A program made the translations under genes and the position numbers. Positions 1-6,936 of a stretch of 11,813 nt of DNA are shown piece after piece. The notes under the pieces are model-generated. The model was not told where the DNA came from. It saw only the letters and a program-made list of their open reading frames with translations, and searched no databases. The stretch spans positions 1,826 through 13,638 of the forward strand of contig DOMY01000108.1 in the NCBI GenBank assembly GCA_003509785.1, written 5' to 3'. The DNA is from Gemmobacter sp. (GTDB taxonomy: Bacteria > Pseudomonadota > Alphaproteobacteria > Rhodobacterales > Rhodobacteraceae). The stretch's first letter is position 1, and every line of letters begins with the position of its first letter.

Positions 1-596
1 TCGGTCAGGATGAAGAAGCTGGCCTCTTCCGGCCTCATGAATTCCTCGATCACCACTTCGGCCCCGGCGGCACCGAATTCGCCGCCGAACATGTCGTCGA
101 TGGCGTCCAGCGCCTCGGCCTCGGTCATCGCCACGATCACACCCTTGCCCGCCGCCAGACCATCGGCCTTGACAACGATGGGGGCGCCCTGCGCGCGGAT
201 GTAATCCTTGGCGGGGGCCGCTTCGGTAAAGCGGGCATAGGCGGCGGTGGGGGCGGCGCAGGCATCGCAGATCGCCTTTGTGAAGGCCTTCGATGCCTCC
301 AGCTGCGCGGCATCTGCCGAAGGCCCGAAGGTCAGGATGCCCGCGGCGCGGGTGGCATCGGCCACACCGGCGGCCAGCGGCGCCTCCGGGCCGACGATCA
401 CGAAATCAACCGCCTGTTCCGCGCAGAAGGCCACCACTGCGGCACCATCCAGAATATCCAGGTTCGCACATTCCGCCAGCTGTGCAATGCCCGCATTGCC
501 GGGCGCCACGATCAGCCGGTCGCATTTCGGGTTCTGGCTGATCGCCCAGGCCAGCGCATGTTCCCGCCCGCCGCCGCCGAGAATGAGGATGTTCAT
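1..596 (-). CDS. purD: Phosphoribosylamine-glycine ligase (GAR synthetase), N-terminal part, cut by window edge
   Basis: PurD joins glycine to 5-phosphoribosylamine using ATP, the second step of de novo purine synthesis, in the cytosol. Reading the minus strand from the ATG at 594-596 gives 198 uninterrupted codons to the window edge. The protein opens MNILILGGGGREHALAW, the classic N-terminal glycine-rich motif (residues 7-17 GGGGREHALAW), followed by VGPEAPL (about 68-74) and the ATP-grasp loop KADGLAAGKGV (143-153). The family is usually about 420 residues, so a little under half is present. The start is supported by an AGGGG Shine-Dalgarno-like stretch a few bases upstream. The gene diverges from xseA across about 420 bp. 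A sigma70-like promoter and a triple 16-bp repeat lie in its leader. The reading frame is intact and codon use matches the neighbours. Identification is very secure. Confidence 0.97.
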   Translation of the reverse strand, partial: MNILILGGGGREHALAWAISQNPKCDRLIVAPGNAGIAQLAECANLDILDGAAVVAFCAEQAVDFVIVGPEAPLAAGVADATRAAGILTFGPSADAAQLEASKAFTKAICDACAAPTAAYARFTEAAPAKDYIRAQGAPIVVKADGLAAGKGVIVAMTEAEALDAIDDMFGGEFGAAGAEVVIEEFMRPEEASFFILT

Positions 597-605
597 CGGA
601 TCGCC

Positions 606-651
606 CCTGTATCTGCCAAGGCCTGTATCTGCCCAGGCCTGTGTCTGCCGG
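606..651. repeat. Three tandem copies of a 16-bp unit in the purD leader
   Basis: The unit CCTGTATCTGCCAAGG (606-621) is followed directly by CCTGTATCTGCCCAGG (622-637) and a shorter, more diverged third copy, CCTGTGTCTGCCGG (638-651). Copies one and two differ at one base. The array lies between the predicted purD promoter and the purD start, so it would be part of the purD 5' untranslated RNA. It encodes nothing on either strand that I recognise. It could be a slippage-prone variable repeat or a set of repeated binding sites. The repeat itself is certain; any role is unknown. Confidence 0.9.
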
Positions 652-666
652 AATTGGAGATAGGGC

Positions 667-695
667 CTGATAAAAGCCGGACGGCGGCGTTGCAA
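667..695 (-). promoter_or_regulatory. Candidate sigma70-type promoter of purD
   Basis: On the minus strand TTGCAA (690-695) is followed, after exactly 17 bp, by TATCAG (667-672). Each hexamer matches four of six positions of the TTGACA/TATAAT consensus. Transcription would start near 660, giving a leader of roughly 65 bases that contains the triple 16-bp repeat and the purD ribosome binding site. It was found by eye, and matches this weak can occur by chance in GC-rich DNA. Confidence 0.4.
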
Positions 696-824
696 GCCGC
701 TTGGCCCGGACTTCATGCCCCGCAGGGCAGGGGCCGCCAAAAAGTGCAGCCCTGACCATATTCCTGCCATCACCCGATGCAGAATGGGGGCTATTGAAAG
801 CCTCATTCAGCATCGGAAATTATC

Positions 825-962
825 ATGCTTCTGAAATCTCTTGTCATCGCCACAACCCTGCTTGTGCTGACACTTTCCGCCGCAATCTCTGGCCCCGGGG
901 CAAAGGGCCGCGCCGCATCGCTGCATTTCGGGGTGGCGATGGCATCCCCGGCCGGGAACTGA
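825..962 (+). CDS. Possible small exported protein of unknown function (45 residues)
   Basis: This short ORF lies 55 bp upstream of xseA on the same strand. Its N-terminus looks like a signal peptide or membrane anchor: MLLKSLVIATTLLVLTLSAA has one lysine, then about 16 hydrophobic residues and small residues suited to cleavage. A short tail ends in ASPAGN. A weak GGA lies about 9 bases before the ATG, so initiation would be poor. I recognise no family. It could be a real small secreted protein, a remnant of a longer gene, or chance. The hydrophobic N-terminus gives it more support than composition alone. It could be cotranscribed with xseA. Confidence 0.3.
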   Translation: MLLKSLVIATTLLVLTLSAAISGPGAKGRAASLHFGVAMASPAGN

Positions 963-1017
963 TCCGCCCACCCGCCTGTGACTTGCGCGGCGCCGTCCTC
1001 TGGGGCAGAACCCTCCC

Positions 1018-2634
1018 ATGGACCTGTTCGAAGACCCCGCCCCGCAGAACCCGCCTTCGGGCAATCAGCCCGAATATACCGTGTCGGAGCTTTCCGGCGC
1101 GGTGAAACGGGTGATCGAGGGTGAATTCGGCCTTGTCCGCGTGCGCGGCGAAATCGGCCGGGTCAGCCGGCCGGCTTCGGGCCATATGTATTTCGATCTG
1201 AAGGATGACCGCAGCGTGATCGCCGCGATCAGCTGGAAGGGGCAGGTGGCCAAGATGCAGGTCCGCCCCGAAGAGGGGATGGAGGTTGTGGCCACCGGCC
1301 GGATGACCACCTTCCCCGGCCAGTCGAAATACCAGCTGATCGTCGAGGATGTGGCGCCCGCCGGGGCGGGGGCTCTGATGGCGATGCTGGAAAAGCGCCG
1401 CGCCGCCTTGCAGGCCGAAGGCCTGTTCGATCCGGCGCGCAAACAGCCCATTCCCTATCTGCCGCAGGTGATCGGTGTTGTCACCTCGCCCTCGGGGGCG
1501 GTGATCCGCGATATCCTGCACCGGCTGCGCGACCGCTTTCCGCGCCATGTGCTGATCTGGCCGGTGGCGGTGCAGGGGCAGGATTGCGCGGCACAGGTGG
1601 CCGCCGCCATCCGCGGCTTCAATGCGCTGGAACCGGGCGGCGCCATTCCGCGCCCCGATCTCTTGATCGTGGCGCGCGGCGGCGGGTCGCTGGAAGATCT
1701 CTGGGGCTTCAACGAAGAAATCGTGGTGCGCGCGGCCGCGGCCAGCCGCATCCCGCTGATTTCCGCCGTGGGCCATGAAACCGACACCACGCTGATTGAT
1801 TTTGCGGCGGATCGCCGCGCGCCCACCCCCACGGCAGCTGCGGAAATGGCGGTGCCGGTGCGGCTGGAACTGCTGGCGCAGGTGGATGGCATGGGGGCCC
1901 GCATCGGTCAGGCCACAGTCCGGGGCCTTGGCCTGCGCGGCCAGCGGCTGCGCGATCTGGCCCGCGCCCTGCCGCGCCCCGAAACGCTGACCGGCACGGC
2001 AGCGCAGCGGCTGGATGCCGCGACCCAGCGTCTGGCCGGGGCGCTTGGCATGGCGGTGGCGAAAAAGCGTGGCGCTTTCGAATCCCGCGCCGCGGGCCTG
2101 CGCCCCGATGCGCTGCGCGCCCTGATCCTGCGCCGTGCCGATCAGCTTGATTCGCGTTTTACCCGGCTGGGCAGCGGTGCCGACCGCCGGCTGGACCGCA
2201 GCCGCGCCGCGCTGGACAAATGGGCCTCGCGCCTTGATCCCGCATTGGCGCGCCTGCTGGCCGGTGCCGCCGCCGATGTGGCCAAGGGGCGCGACCGGCT
2301 GGCGCTGCTGGATCGCCGCCTGCAGGCCGCCCCCGCCCGCCGTCTGGCCCAGCTGGCCGAACGGCTGGAATCGCTGGACAGGATGCGCCAGACTCTGGGC
2401 TATGGCGAAACGCTGAAACGCGGTTATGCCGTGGTGCGCGGGGATGGTGCCGTGGTCACCACACAATCCGCCGCCGCGCAGGCCAGCGTGCTGGAGATCG
2501 AATTTCAGGATGGCCGCCTGACCCTCGGCGCGCCACCCTCAGCCAGCCCACCCCCGACCGAGACAGCGGCAGAGCCGTCACCCAGACCGAAATCCCGCAA
2601 GACCAAACCGCCGGAACAGGGCAGCCTGTTCTGA
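1018..2634 (+). CDS. xseA: Exodeoxyribonuclease VII large subunit
   Basis: XseA is the catalytic subunit of exonuclease VII, which with several XseB copies degrades single-stranded DNA to oligonucleotides during mismatch repair and recombination in the cytosol. The 538-residue product has the family order. An OB-fold lies at about 20-115 (VRGEIGRVSRPASGHMYFDLKD). The catalytic domain follows, with GVVTSPSGAVIRD (153-165), RGGGSLEDLWGFNEE (220-234) and SAVGHETDTTLIDFAADRRA (249-268). Then comes a long Arg/Ala/Leu-rich helical region (about 285-460), and GYAVVRGDGAVV close to the end. The tail is proline-rich and ends QGSLF. It is longer than E. coli XseA (about 456), mainly in the helical region and tail. 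The ATG follows a GGGGCAG stretch about 10 bases upstream. No xseB is seen nearby. It converges on the broken secreted-protein gene with 4 bp between stops. Confidence 0.97.
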   Translation: MDLFEDPAPQNPPSGNQPEYTVSELSGAVKRVIEGEFGLVRVRGEIGRVSRPASGHMYFDLKDDRSVIAAISWKGQVAKMQVRPEEGMEVVATGRMTTFPGQSKYQLIVEDVAPAGAGALMAMLEKRRAALQAEGLFDPARKQPIPYLPQVIGVVTSPSGAVIRDILHRLRDRFPRHVLIWPVAVQGQDCAAQVAAAIRGFNALEPGGAIPRPDLLIVARGGGSLEDLWGFNEEIVVRAAAASRIPLISAVGHETDTTLIDFAADRRAPTPTAAAEMAVPVRLELLAQVDGMGARIGQATVRGLGLRGQRLRDLARALPRPETLTGTAAQRLDAATQRLAGALGMAVAKKRGAFESRAAGLRPDALRALILRRADQLDSRFTRLGSGADRRLDRSRAALDKWASRLDPALARLLAGAAADVAKGRDRLALLDRRLQAAPARRLAQLAERLESLDRMRQTLGYGETLKRGYAVVRGDGAVVTTQSAAAQASVLEIEFQDGRLTLGAPPSASPPPTETAAEPSPRPKSRKTKPPEQGSLF

Positions 2635-2638
2635 GCGG

Positions 2639-3034
2639 CTAAACCCCCACATCCGGCCCGGGGCAGCGCAGCGGCTCATCGCTTTGTGCCACTTCGGAAA
2701 GCTCTGTTCCGGCCGGATCGCCCTCGAACTGCGCTTTCAGCCCGTCGCCCTCGCGCCAGAATTACCAGCACTGCGGTGCCGAAGGGTCTTCATAGGCAAA
2801 GCAGATCATGTCCCGGTCTTCATACCAGCTGCCTTCCTTGCAGATGTCATCGGTAAAGGCCCAGATCACGCGGCGTCCCGGCAGATATTGTTCGGTGCCA
2901 AACACACCGCCCTCTGCGGCATAGGTCAGGGTGCGCCCGGTGGCATAGGCCTCGAATTCCGCCCCCGACATCGGCTCTTGCGCGAAGGCCGGGGCGCCGA
3001 TGAACAGCAGGGGCAGGGCAAGGCGGGCAAGCAT
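2639..3034 (-). pseudogene. Small exported cysteine-containing protein of unknown function, split by an in-frame TAA
   Basis: The start is the ATG at 3032-3034, preceded by GGAG at good spacing. The protein begins with a clear signal peptide, MLARLALPLLFIGAPAFAQEP, probably cut after AFA. The mature part contains MSGAEFEAYATGRTLTY and EQYLPGRRVIWAF, a pattern I associate with small uncharacterised secreted proteins of Rhodobacteraceae. The frame stops after PQCW at TAA (2762-2764). In the same frame it then continues for 40 sense codons, from FWREGDGLKAQFEGDP to PLRCPGPDVGV, and ends at TAG (2639-2641). The extension has the same codon style and supplies a fourth cysteine to join those at residues 65, 78 and 89. 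As it stands, a 90-residue product would be made; the intact form would be 131. The cause may be a nonsense mutation or a sequencing error; readthrough is less likely. It lies 78 bp downstream of alkB and is probably cotranscribed. Confidence 0.75.
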
Positions 3035-3112
3035 CGGCAACTCCGGGATACAGGCGTTTGGGGCAGAGTGGCAGAAGCCCGCGCCCTTGGCCATGCGCAG
3101 CTGCGTGAACAC

Positions 3113-4174
3113 TCAGGCGTCAGGCAGCCACTTCTTCACATGTGGCCGCATCATCCGCCGCCAATGCGGCGGCGACAGCGCGATCACCGAACAGACCGGC
3201 AGCGAATATGGCAGCCAGGGCGCCTGATCCGGCGCTGGCAGCCGCAGCGCCGGATAGGGGCGCGACGGATGCGCATGATGGTCTGAATGGCGCGGCGCGT
3301 TCAGCATCAGCCCGGAGGATGCCCAATGCGGCGCGTTCCAGCTGTGCCTGTCGCCCACCGGCTCTGGCCGCCCGTCCGGCTGGATGCGGCGGCGCAGCCC
3401 GTAATGCTGCACATAATCCGACAGATACAGCTCTGCCTTGGCAAACAGCGCCAGCCCCGCCCAGACCGCCAGCCCCGCCCATCCGGCAATCGCGGCACCC
3501 GCCAGCAGACTTGCCCCCGCGCCCAGGATGTAGACGGCATAGGGATGCAGCCCCCGCCGCCCTTTGGCCCGCAACGCAGCCTCTGCCGCAAGGCCCGCGC
3601 GAAAGCTGCCCGGCCAGGCCCGCAGCAGAAAGCGGTAATAGCCTTCGCCGCTGCGCGCGCTGTTCGGATCGGCATCCGTCGCCACAGGGCGGTGATGCAC
3701 CAGCCGATGCGCCGACACATGGTGCCCGTTCAGCAAGCTGGCATAGATCGCCACACCCAGCCGGAACAGGCCCTTGCCACCCCGATGGATCAGCTCATGC
3801 GCGGCGGGGTTCGACACCTGGCCGAAGAACTGCCCAAATCCAAGAAACAGCAGCACCCGGCCCGCGGTCGAAATCCCGCTGTCACCCGCAATCGCCCAGA
3901 CGGCCAGCGGCAGCGCCGCCAGATGGCACAGGGCCAGCACCACCAGCAGCGCATCCGCCGCCGGAAACTCTGCCCCTTCTGGGGCATCGGCGGCGGTGAT
4001 CCGCATCAGATGGTCCAGCACGGCGGTCAACAGGCCGATCGCCACCACCCCGGGCAGCACCCACAGCCCGCCCAACGCCGCCCCGGCCAGCAGCAACGCC
4101 AGCGGCAGCAGCGTGGCCAGCGCGAACAGCAGCATCGGCGGCAGGATCTGGGCACGGGGAAAGGCGCGGGGCAT
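3113..4174 (-). CDS. alkB: AlkB-family membrane di-iron monooxygenase (putative alkane 1-monooxygenase)
   Basis: AlkB enzymes hydroxylate the terminal carbon of alkanes at the cytoplasmic face of the inner membrane, with electrons delivered by rubredoxin and its reductase. The 353-residue product is strongly hydrophobic, with paired transmembrane stretches near 12-60, 73-120 and 215-248. It carries all nine histidines of the family: HELIH (H126, H130), AHRLVHH (H156, H160, H161), the single histidine of VQHYGL (H257) and RHSDHH (H296, H299, H300). Oddities compared with textbook AlkB are Ala-155 and Val-159 instead of Glu and Gly in EHxxGHH, and Gln-256 instead of Glu in NYxEHYGL. Substrate is therefore uncertain; xylene or fatty-acid hydroxylation are alternatives. 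No rubredoxin or regulator gene is in the window. It diverges from ftsY, and a promoter candidate lies 30-60 bp upstream. The SD is weak. Confidence 0.88.
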   Translation of the reverse strand: MPRAFPRAQILPPMLLFALATLLPLALLLAGAALGGLWVLPGVVAIGLLTAVLDHLMRITAADAPEGAEFPAADALLVVLALCHLAALPLAVWAIAGDSGISTAGRVLLFLGFGQFFGQVSNPAAHELIHRGGKGLFRLGVAIYASLLNGHHVSAHRLVHHRPVATDADPNSARSGEGYYRFLLRAWPGSFRAGLAAEAALRAKGRRGLHPYAVYILGAGASLLAGAAIAGWAGLAVWAGLALFAKAELYLSDYVQHYGLRRRIQPDGRPEPVGDRHSWNAPHWASSGLMLNAPRHSDHHAHPSRPYPALRLPAPDQAPWLPYSLPVCSVIALSPPHWRRMMRPHVKKWLPDA

Positions 4175-4204
4175 GGGGTCACCGGAACGGATTTCAGCAC
4201 GATG

Positions 4205-4233
4205 ATCCTAGCACGCCCGCCGTGGCCTGCCAG
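4205..4233 (-). promoter_or_regulatory. Candidate promoter of alkB
   Basis: On the minus strand CTGGCA (4228-4233) and TAGGAT (4205-4210) are separated by 17 bp, and the -10 is preceded by TGC, giving an extended -10 (TGCTAGGAT). Each hexamer matches four of six consensus bases. It would place the transcription start about 25 bp before the alkB ATG. Found by eye only. Confidence 0.4.
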
Positions 4234-4280
4234 CGCGCATTGGCCCTTGGCCCTTCCATCCGGCGCCTGAAACGACTAGG

Positions 4281-4298
4281 TGGGAAAGGAAATTCCCA
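4281..4298. promoter_or_regulatory. Short inverted repeat just before ftsY
   Basis: TGGGAA (4281-4286) and TTCCCA (4293-4298) form a perfect 6-bp palindrome around AGGAAA, ending 13 bp before the ftsY ATG. It could be an operator half-site pair or a small hairpin limiting ribosome access, since it lies close to the weak GGTGG ribosome-binding stretch. It may equally be chance. Confidence 0.3.
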
Positions 4299-4311
4299 TC
4301 CGGTGGCGCCC

Positions 4312-5316
4312 ATGTCCTTCTTCAAGAAACTGAAAGACCGGATGTTCCGGTCTTCCGACAAGATCGGGGCCGGCCTCGATGCGCTGGTGGAGGATGCGGC
4401 ACCCACCGCCGCCGCCGCGCAACCAGAACCGGCCAAACCCGGCCTGATCGGGCGCCTGCTGGGCCGCGAGGCGGACGAGCCGAAGCGGATCATGGATGAT
4501 GCCATGCTCGAAAGCCTCGAAGAGCTGCTGATCGAAGCGGATATGGGGGTGGATACCGCAACGCGCGTCGCCGCCAATATCGCCGAAGGTCGCATGGGCC
4601 GCCGCATCGGCACCACAGAACTGAAGGATGCGCTGGCCGCCGAAGTGGCGCGCATCATGGGCCCGGTGGCCCGTCCCATGCCGCTTTACCCCAAACGCCC
4701 GCAGGTGGTGCTGGTGGTGGGGGTCAATGGCTCGGGCAAGACCACGACCATCGGCAAGCTGGCCTCGCAGTTCAAGGCGGCGGGCAAGACGGTGGTGATC
4801 GCCGCAGGCGATACCTTCCGTGCGGCGGCGGTGGAACAGCTGCAGATCTGGGGCCAGCGCGCCGGGGTGCCGGTGCTGACGGCGCCTGAAGGCTCCGATC
4901 CCGCCAGCCTCGCCTTCGATGCCATGACCCGCGCGCAGGAAACCGGCGCCGATCTCTTACTGATCGACACGGCAGGCCGGTTGCAGAACCGCGCCGACCT
5001 GATGGAGGAACTGGCAAAGATCGTCCGCGTCATCCGCAAGAAGGACGAAACAGCCCCGCACAATACCCTGCTGGTGCTGGATGCCACCACCGGCCAGAAC
5101 GCCGTTCTGCAGGTGGAAATCTTCCGCAAGATCGCCGATGTCTCGGGCCTGGTGATGACCAAGCTCGACGGCACCGCCAAGGGCGGCGTGCTGGTGAGCC
5201 TGGCCGACAAGTTCGGCCTGCCGATCCATGCCATCGGCCTTGGCGAGCAGATCGACGATCTGGCGCCCTTCGATCCCGAAGATTTCGCCCGCGCGCTGGT
5301 CGGCCTGTCTGACTGA
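4312..5316 (+). CDS. ftsY: Signal recognition particle receptor FtsY
   Basis: FtsY is the SRP receptor GTPase; it docks SRP-ribosome complexes at the inner membrane and delivers nascent membrane proteins to SecYEG. The 334-residue protein begins MSFFKKLKDRMFRSS, a basic amphipathic membrane-targeting start. The N (helical bundle) domain covers about 55-120. The G domain shows GVNGSGKTT (137-145, P-loop), DTFRAAA (167-173), DTAGR (219-223), TKLD (283-286) and the closing GLGEQIDDLAPFD (309-321). The long acidic A domain of E. coli FtsY is absent, as is usual in Alphaproteobacteria. I chose 4312 rather than an upstream in-frame ATG at 4222, because homology begins here and the upstream part overlaps the alkB promoter. 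It heads the cluster ftsY-DMT-yciB-GFA. Confidence 0.97.
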   Translation: MSFFKKLKDRMFRSSDKIGAGLDALVEDAAPTAAAAQPEPAKPGLIGRLLGREADEPKRIMDDAMLESLEELLIEADMGVDTATRVAANIAEGRMGRRIGTTELKDALAAEVARIMGPVARPMPLYPKRPQVVLVVGVNGSGKTTTIGKLASQFKAAGKTVVIAAGDTFRAAAVEQLQIWGQRAGVPVLTAPEGSDPASLAFDAMTRAQETGADLLLIDTAGRLQNRADLMEELAKIVRVIRKKDETAPHNTLLVLDATTGQNAVLQVEIFRKIADVSGLVMTKLDGTAKGGVLVSLADKFGLPIHAIGLGEQIDDLAPFDPEDFARALVGLSD

Positions 5317-5354
5317 CCGGCCCATGTTATTTCCGGCCTTGATCTTCCCGTTGT

Positions 5355-5395
5355 CCAAATATCCTCGGGGGGCGCGGGGGGCAGAAAGCCCCCCG
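5355..5395. repeat. Intergenic element: CCAAATATCCTC core plus GC-rich hairpin
   Basis: The gap between ftsY and the transporter gene holds CCAAATATCCTC (5355-5366) followed by a perfect 8-bp G/C hairpin, CGGGGGGC-AGAAA-GCCCCCCG (5375-5395). Read on the minus strand it gives hairpin, then GAGGATATTTGG. From memory, this combination recurs in intergenic regions of Rhodobacteraceae genomes. A diverged partner with GGAGTATTTGG lies at 7408-7427 in the opposite orientation. The hairpin has no T-run, so it is not a textbook intrinsic terminator. It may attenuate transcription or stabilise the ftsY 3' end. Confidence 0.6.
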
Positions 5396-5415
5396 TCTGC
5401 CTCGGCCACCTCGCG

Positions 5416-6315
5416 ATGAGCGCTTGGCTCGTCTCGCTGGAAGGCACGCCCGCCGGGCATGACCTTGCTCTGGCGCTGGCGCTGCTGGCCGCCGTTCTGC
5501 ACGCCCTGTTCGGCGCGCTGCAGAAGGGGCGGCACGATCCCTGGCTGTCGCGCGCCGCGATCGACGGCTGCTATGCGCTGATCGCCTTGCCCTTCGCGCT
5601 GTTCGTGGTGCCCTGGCCCGAGCCGCATATGTGGCCGATCTTCGCGGGCGCCTTTGCCATCCATGCCGTCTACAAGCTGCTGCAGGCGATGACCTATGCA
5701 CGCGGTGCCTATACGGTGGTCTATCCGGTGGTGCGCGGCACCGGGCCGCTGGTCACGGTGTTCTTTGCAGGCCTTGTCTTCGGCGAAAGCTTCGCCCCCG
5801 GCCAATGGGCCGGGGTGGCGCTGCTTTCGGGCGGTATTCTGGGTCTGGCGACCTGGAACCTGCGCCACAGCACCATGCAGCGGGACACCATGGGGCCTGC
5901 GCTGATCTTTGCGGCGCTGACCGGGGTGATGGTGGCAGGCTATACCACCTATGATGCCTTCGGCATCCGGGCCACCGCTGATCCGTTCACCTTTCTGGCC
6001 TGGTTCTTCCTGATCGACGGGATCCTGATGCCGGTGCTGACCTTCCGCCGCTGGCGGCGGCTGCCCGCCGAAGAGATACGGCCGCTGCTGCAGCGGGGTG
6101 TCATCGGCGCCTTCACCGCCTATTTCAGCTTTGGCGCCATCATGCTGGCCACAAGGCTGGACAAGGTGGGCGAAGCGGCGGTGCTGCGCGAAACCTCGAC
6201 CGTGTTTGCCGCCTTGATCGGCTGGCTGGTTCTGGGTGAAAAGGTGGGGCGCGTGCAGGCGGGCCTCATGGCGGTGATCGCGGCGGGCGCGGTCATGGTG
6301 GAATTTCTGGGCTAG
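5416..6315 (+). CDS. EamA/DMT-family membrane transporter
   Basis: This 299-residue inner-membrane protein has about ten hydrophobic helices and the two-fold repeat of the EamA (drug/metabolite transporter) superfamily. The first half ends with YPVVRGTGPLVTVFFAGLVF and GES (residues 103-125). The second half mirrors it with LRETSTVFAALIGWLVLGEKV (near 254-275) and closes AVMVEFLG. The LGEK-type motif after the last long helix pair is typical of EamA repeats. The substrate cannot be read from sequence; relatives export amino acids, nucleotides or other metabolites. It follows ftsY by 99 bp and precedes yciB with almost no gap (TAG at 6313-6315), so it is probably in one operon with them. The Shine-Dalgarno is poor; the start was chosen as the first ATG giving the full first helix. 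Confidence 0.9.
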   Translation: MSAWLVSLEGTPAGHDLALALALLAAVLHALFGALQKGRHDPWLSRAAIDGCYALIALPFALFVVPWPEPHMWPIFAGAFAIHAVYKLLQAMTYARGAYTVVYPVVRGTGPLVTVFFAGLVFGESFAPGQWAGVALLSGGILGLATWNLRHSTMQRDTMGPALIFAALTGVMVAGYTTYDAFGIRATADPFTFLAWFFLIDGILMPVLTFRRWRRLPAEEIRPLLQRGVIGAFTAYFSFGAIMLATRLDKVGEAAVLRETSTVFAALIGWLVLGEKVGRVQAGLMAVIAAGAVMVEFLG

Positions 6316-6324
6316 GATGGGATG

Positions 6325-6930
6325 ATGGCGGAACGCAAACTGAGCGGCTGGGTCAAGGCCGCGCTGGAATACGGGCCGATCCTGGCCTTTTTCATCGGCT
6401 ATGTCCGGCTGAAGGATCAGGTCTTCCTGATCAACGGCACCGAATATTCCGGCTTTCTGGTGGTGACGGCGGCCTTCATTCCGCTGATGGTGATCTGCAC
6501 CGGGCTGATCTGGGCGCTGACCGGCAAGCTGTCGAAAATGCAGCTGGTGACGGTGGTGCTGGTGGTGGTCTTCGGCGGACTGTCGGTCTGGCTGCAGGAT
6601 GAACGCTTCTTCAAGATGAAGCCCACGATGATCTATCTGTTCTTCGCCGCCGCTTTGGGCTTTGGCCTGATGCGCGGGCAAAGCTATCTGCAATCCCTGA
6701 TGGGCGAGGCGCTGCCGATGCGCGATGCAGGCTGGATGATCCTGACCAAACGCATCGCCTTGTTCTTCCTGGCGCTGGCCGTGGCGAACGAGGCGGTCTG
6801 GCGGCTGTTTTCCACCGATGCCTGGGTGAATTTCAAGACCTTCGGCCTGACGGCGGCGCTGTTTCTGTTCTTCCTGACGCAAGGGCGCCTGCTGCAGACA
6901 TATGGCATCCCGAAGGAAGGGCAGGAGTAA
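6325..6930 (+). CDS. yciB: Inner-membrane septation protein YciB/IspZ family
   Basis: YciB (septation protein A, ispZ) is a five-helix inner-membrane protein linked to cell division and envelope synthesis in enterobacteria; its biochemical role is not settled. The product of about 201 residues shows the family features: an N-terminal LEYGPILAFFIGY, then LTGKLSKMQL, the loop of the form DERFFKMKPTMIYLFFAA, QSLMGEALPM, and NEAVWRLFSTDAWVNFKTFG near the end. Two adjacent ATGs (6322 and 6325) are possible; the second lies 7 bases after AGGA, a better Shine-Dalgarno spacing, so I prefer it. It is translationally close to the upstream transporter (stop at 6315) and the next gene begins 6 bp after its TAA. 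Identification is secure. Confidence 0.93.
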   Translation: MAERKLSGWVKAALEYGPILAFFIGYVRLKDQVFLINGTEYSGFLVVTAAFIPLMVICTGLIWALTGKLSKMQLVTVVLVVVFGGLSVWLQDERFFKMKPTMIYLFFAAALGFGLMRGQSYLQSLMGEALPMRDAGWMILTKRIALFFLALAVANEAVWRLFSTDAWVNFKTFGLTAALFLFFLTQGRLLQTYGIPKEGQE

Positions 6931-6936
6931 TGGGCC

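Larger units (their letters stand above)
597..1017. other. Divergent intergenic region between purD and xseA
   Basis: These 421 bp separate the two divergent genes. From left to right they hold the purD ribosome binding site, the triple 16-bp repeat, a purD promoter candidate and a short GC-rich inverted repeat, TGCCC-CGCA-GGGCA (716-729). A possible small exported-peptide ORF follows at 825-962. A weak -35-like TTGAAA at 794-799, with an AT-rich stretch 17-18 bp downstream, could drive the small ORF or xseA. Nothing else with clear coding or RNA character is visible. Confidence 0.6.

Noticed and set aside
844..2466. 540-codon open frame antisense to xseA
   Set aside because: It mirrors the whole xseA coding region, its product is rich in His, Gln and Arg with no domain, and it has no ribosome binding site. 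This is typical shadow coding in GC-rich DNA.
2762..2764. Programmed stop-codon readthrough or recoding at the internal TAA
   Set aside because: TAA is the least leaky stop, selenocysteine or pyrrolysine would need TGA or TAG, and no recoding structure is apparent. A mutation or sequence error is simpler.
2684..3286. 200-codon plus-strand open frame
   Set aside because: It overlaps the split secreted-protein gene and the alkB end antisense, and has no motif or start signal.
3142..4270. Long plus-strand open frames across alkB
   Set aside because: Products are Ala/Pro/Arg/Gln-rich without domains, while the minus strand carries all AlkB histidine motifs.
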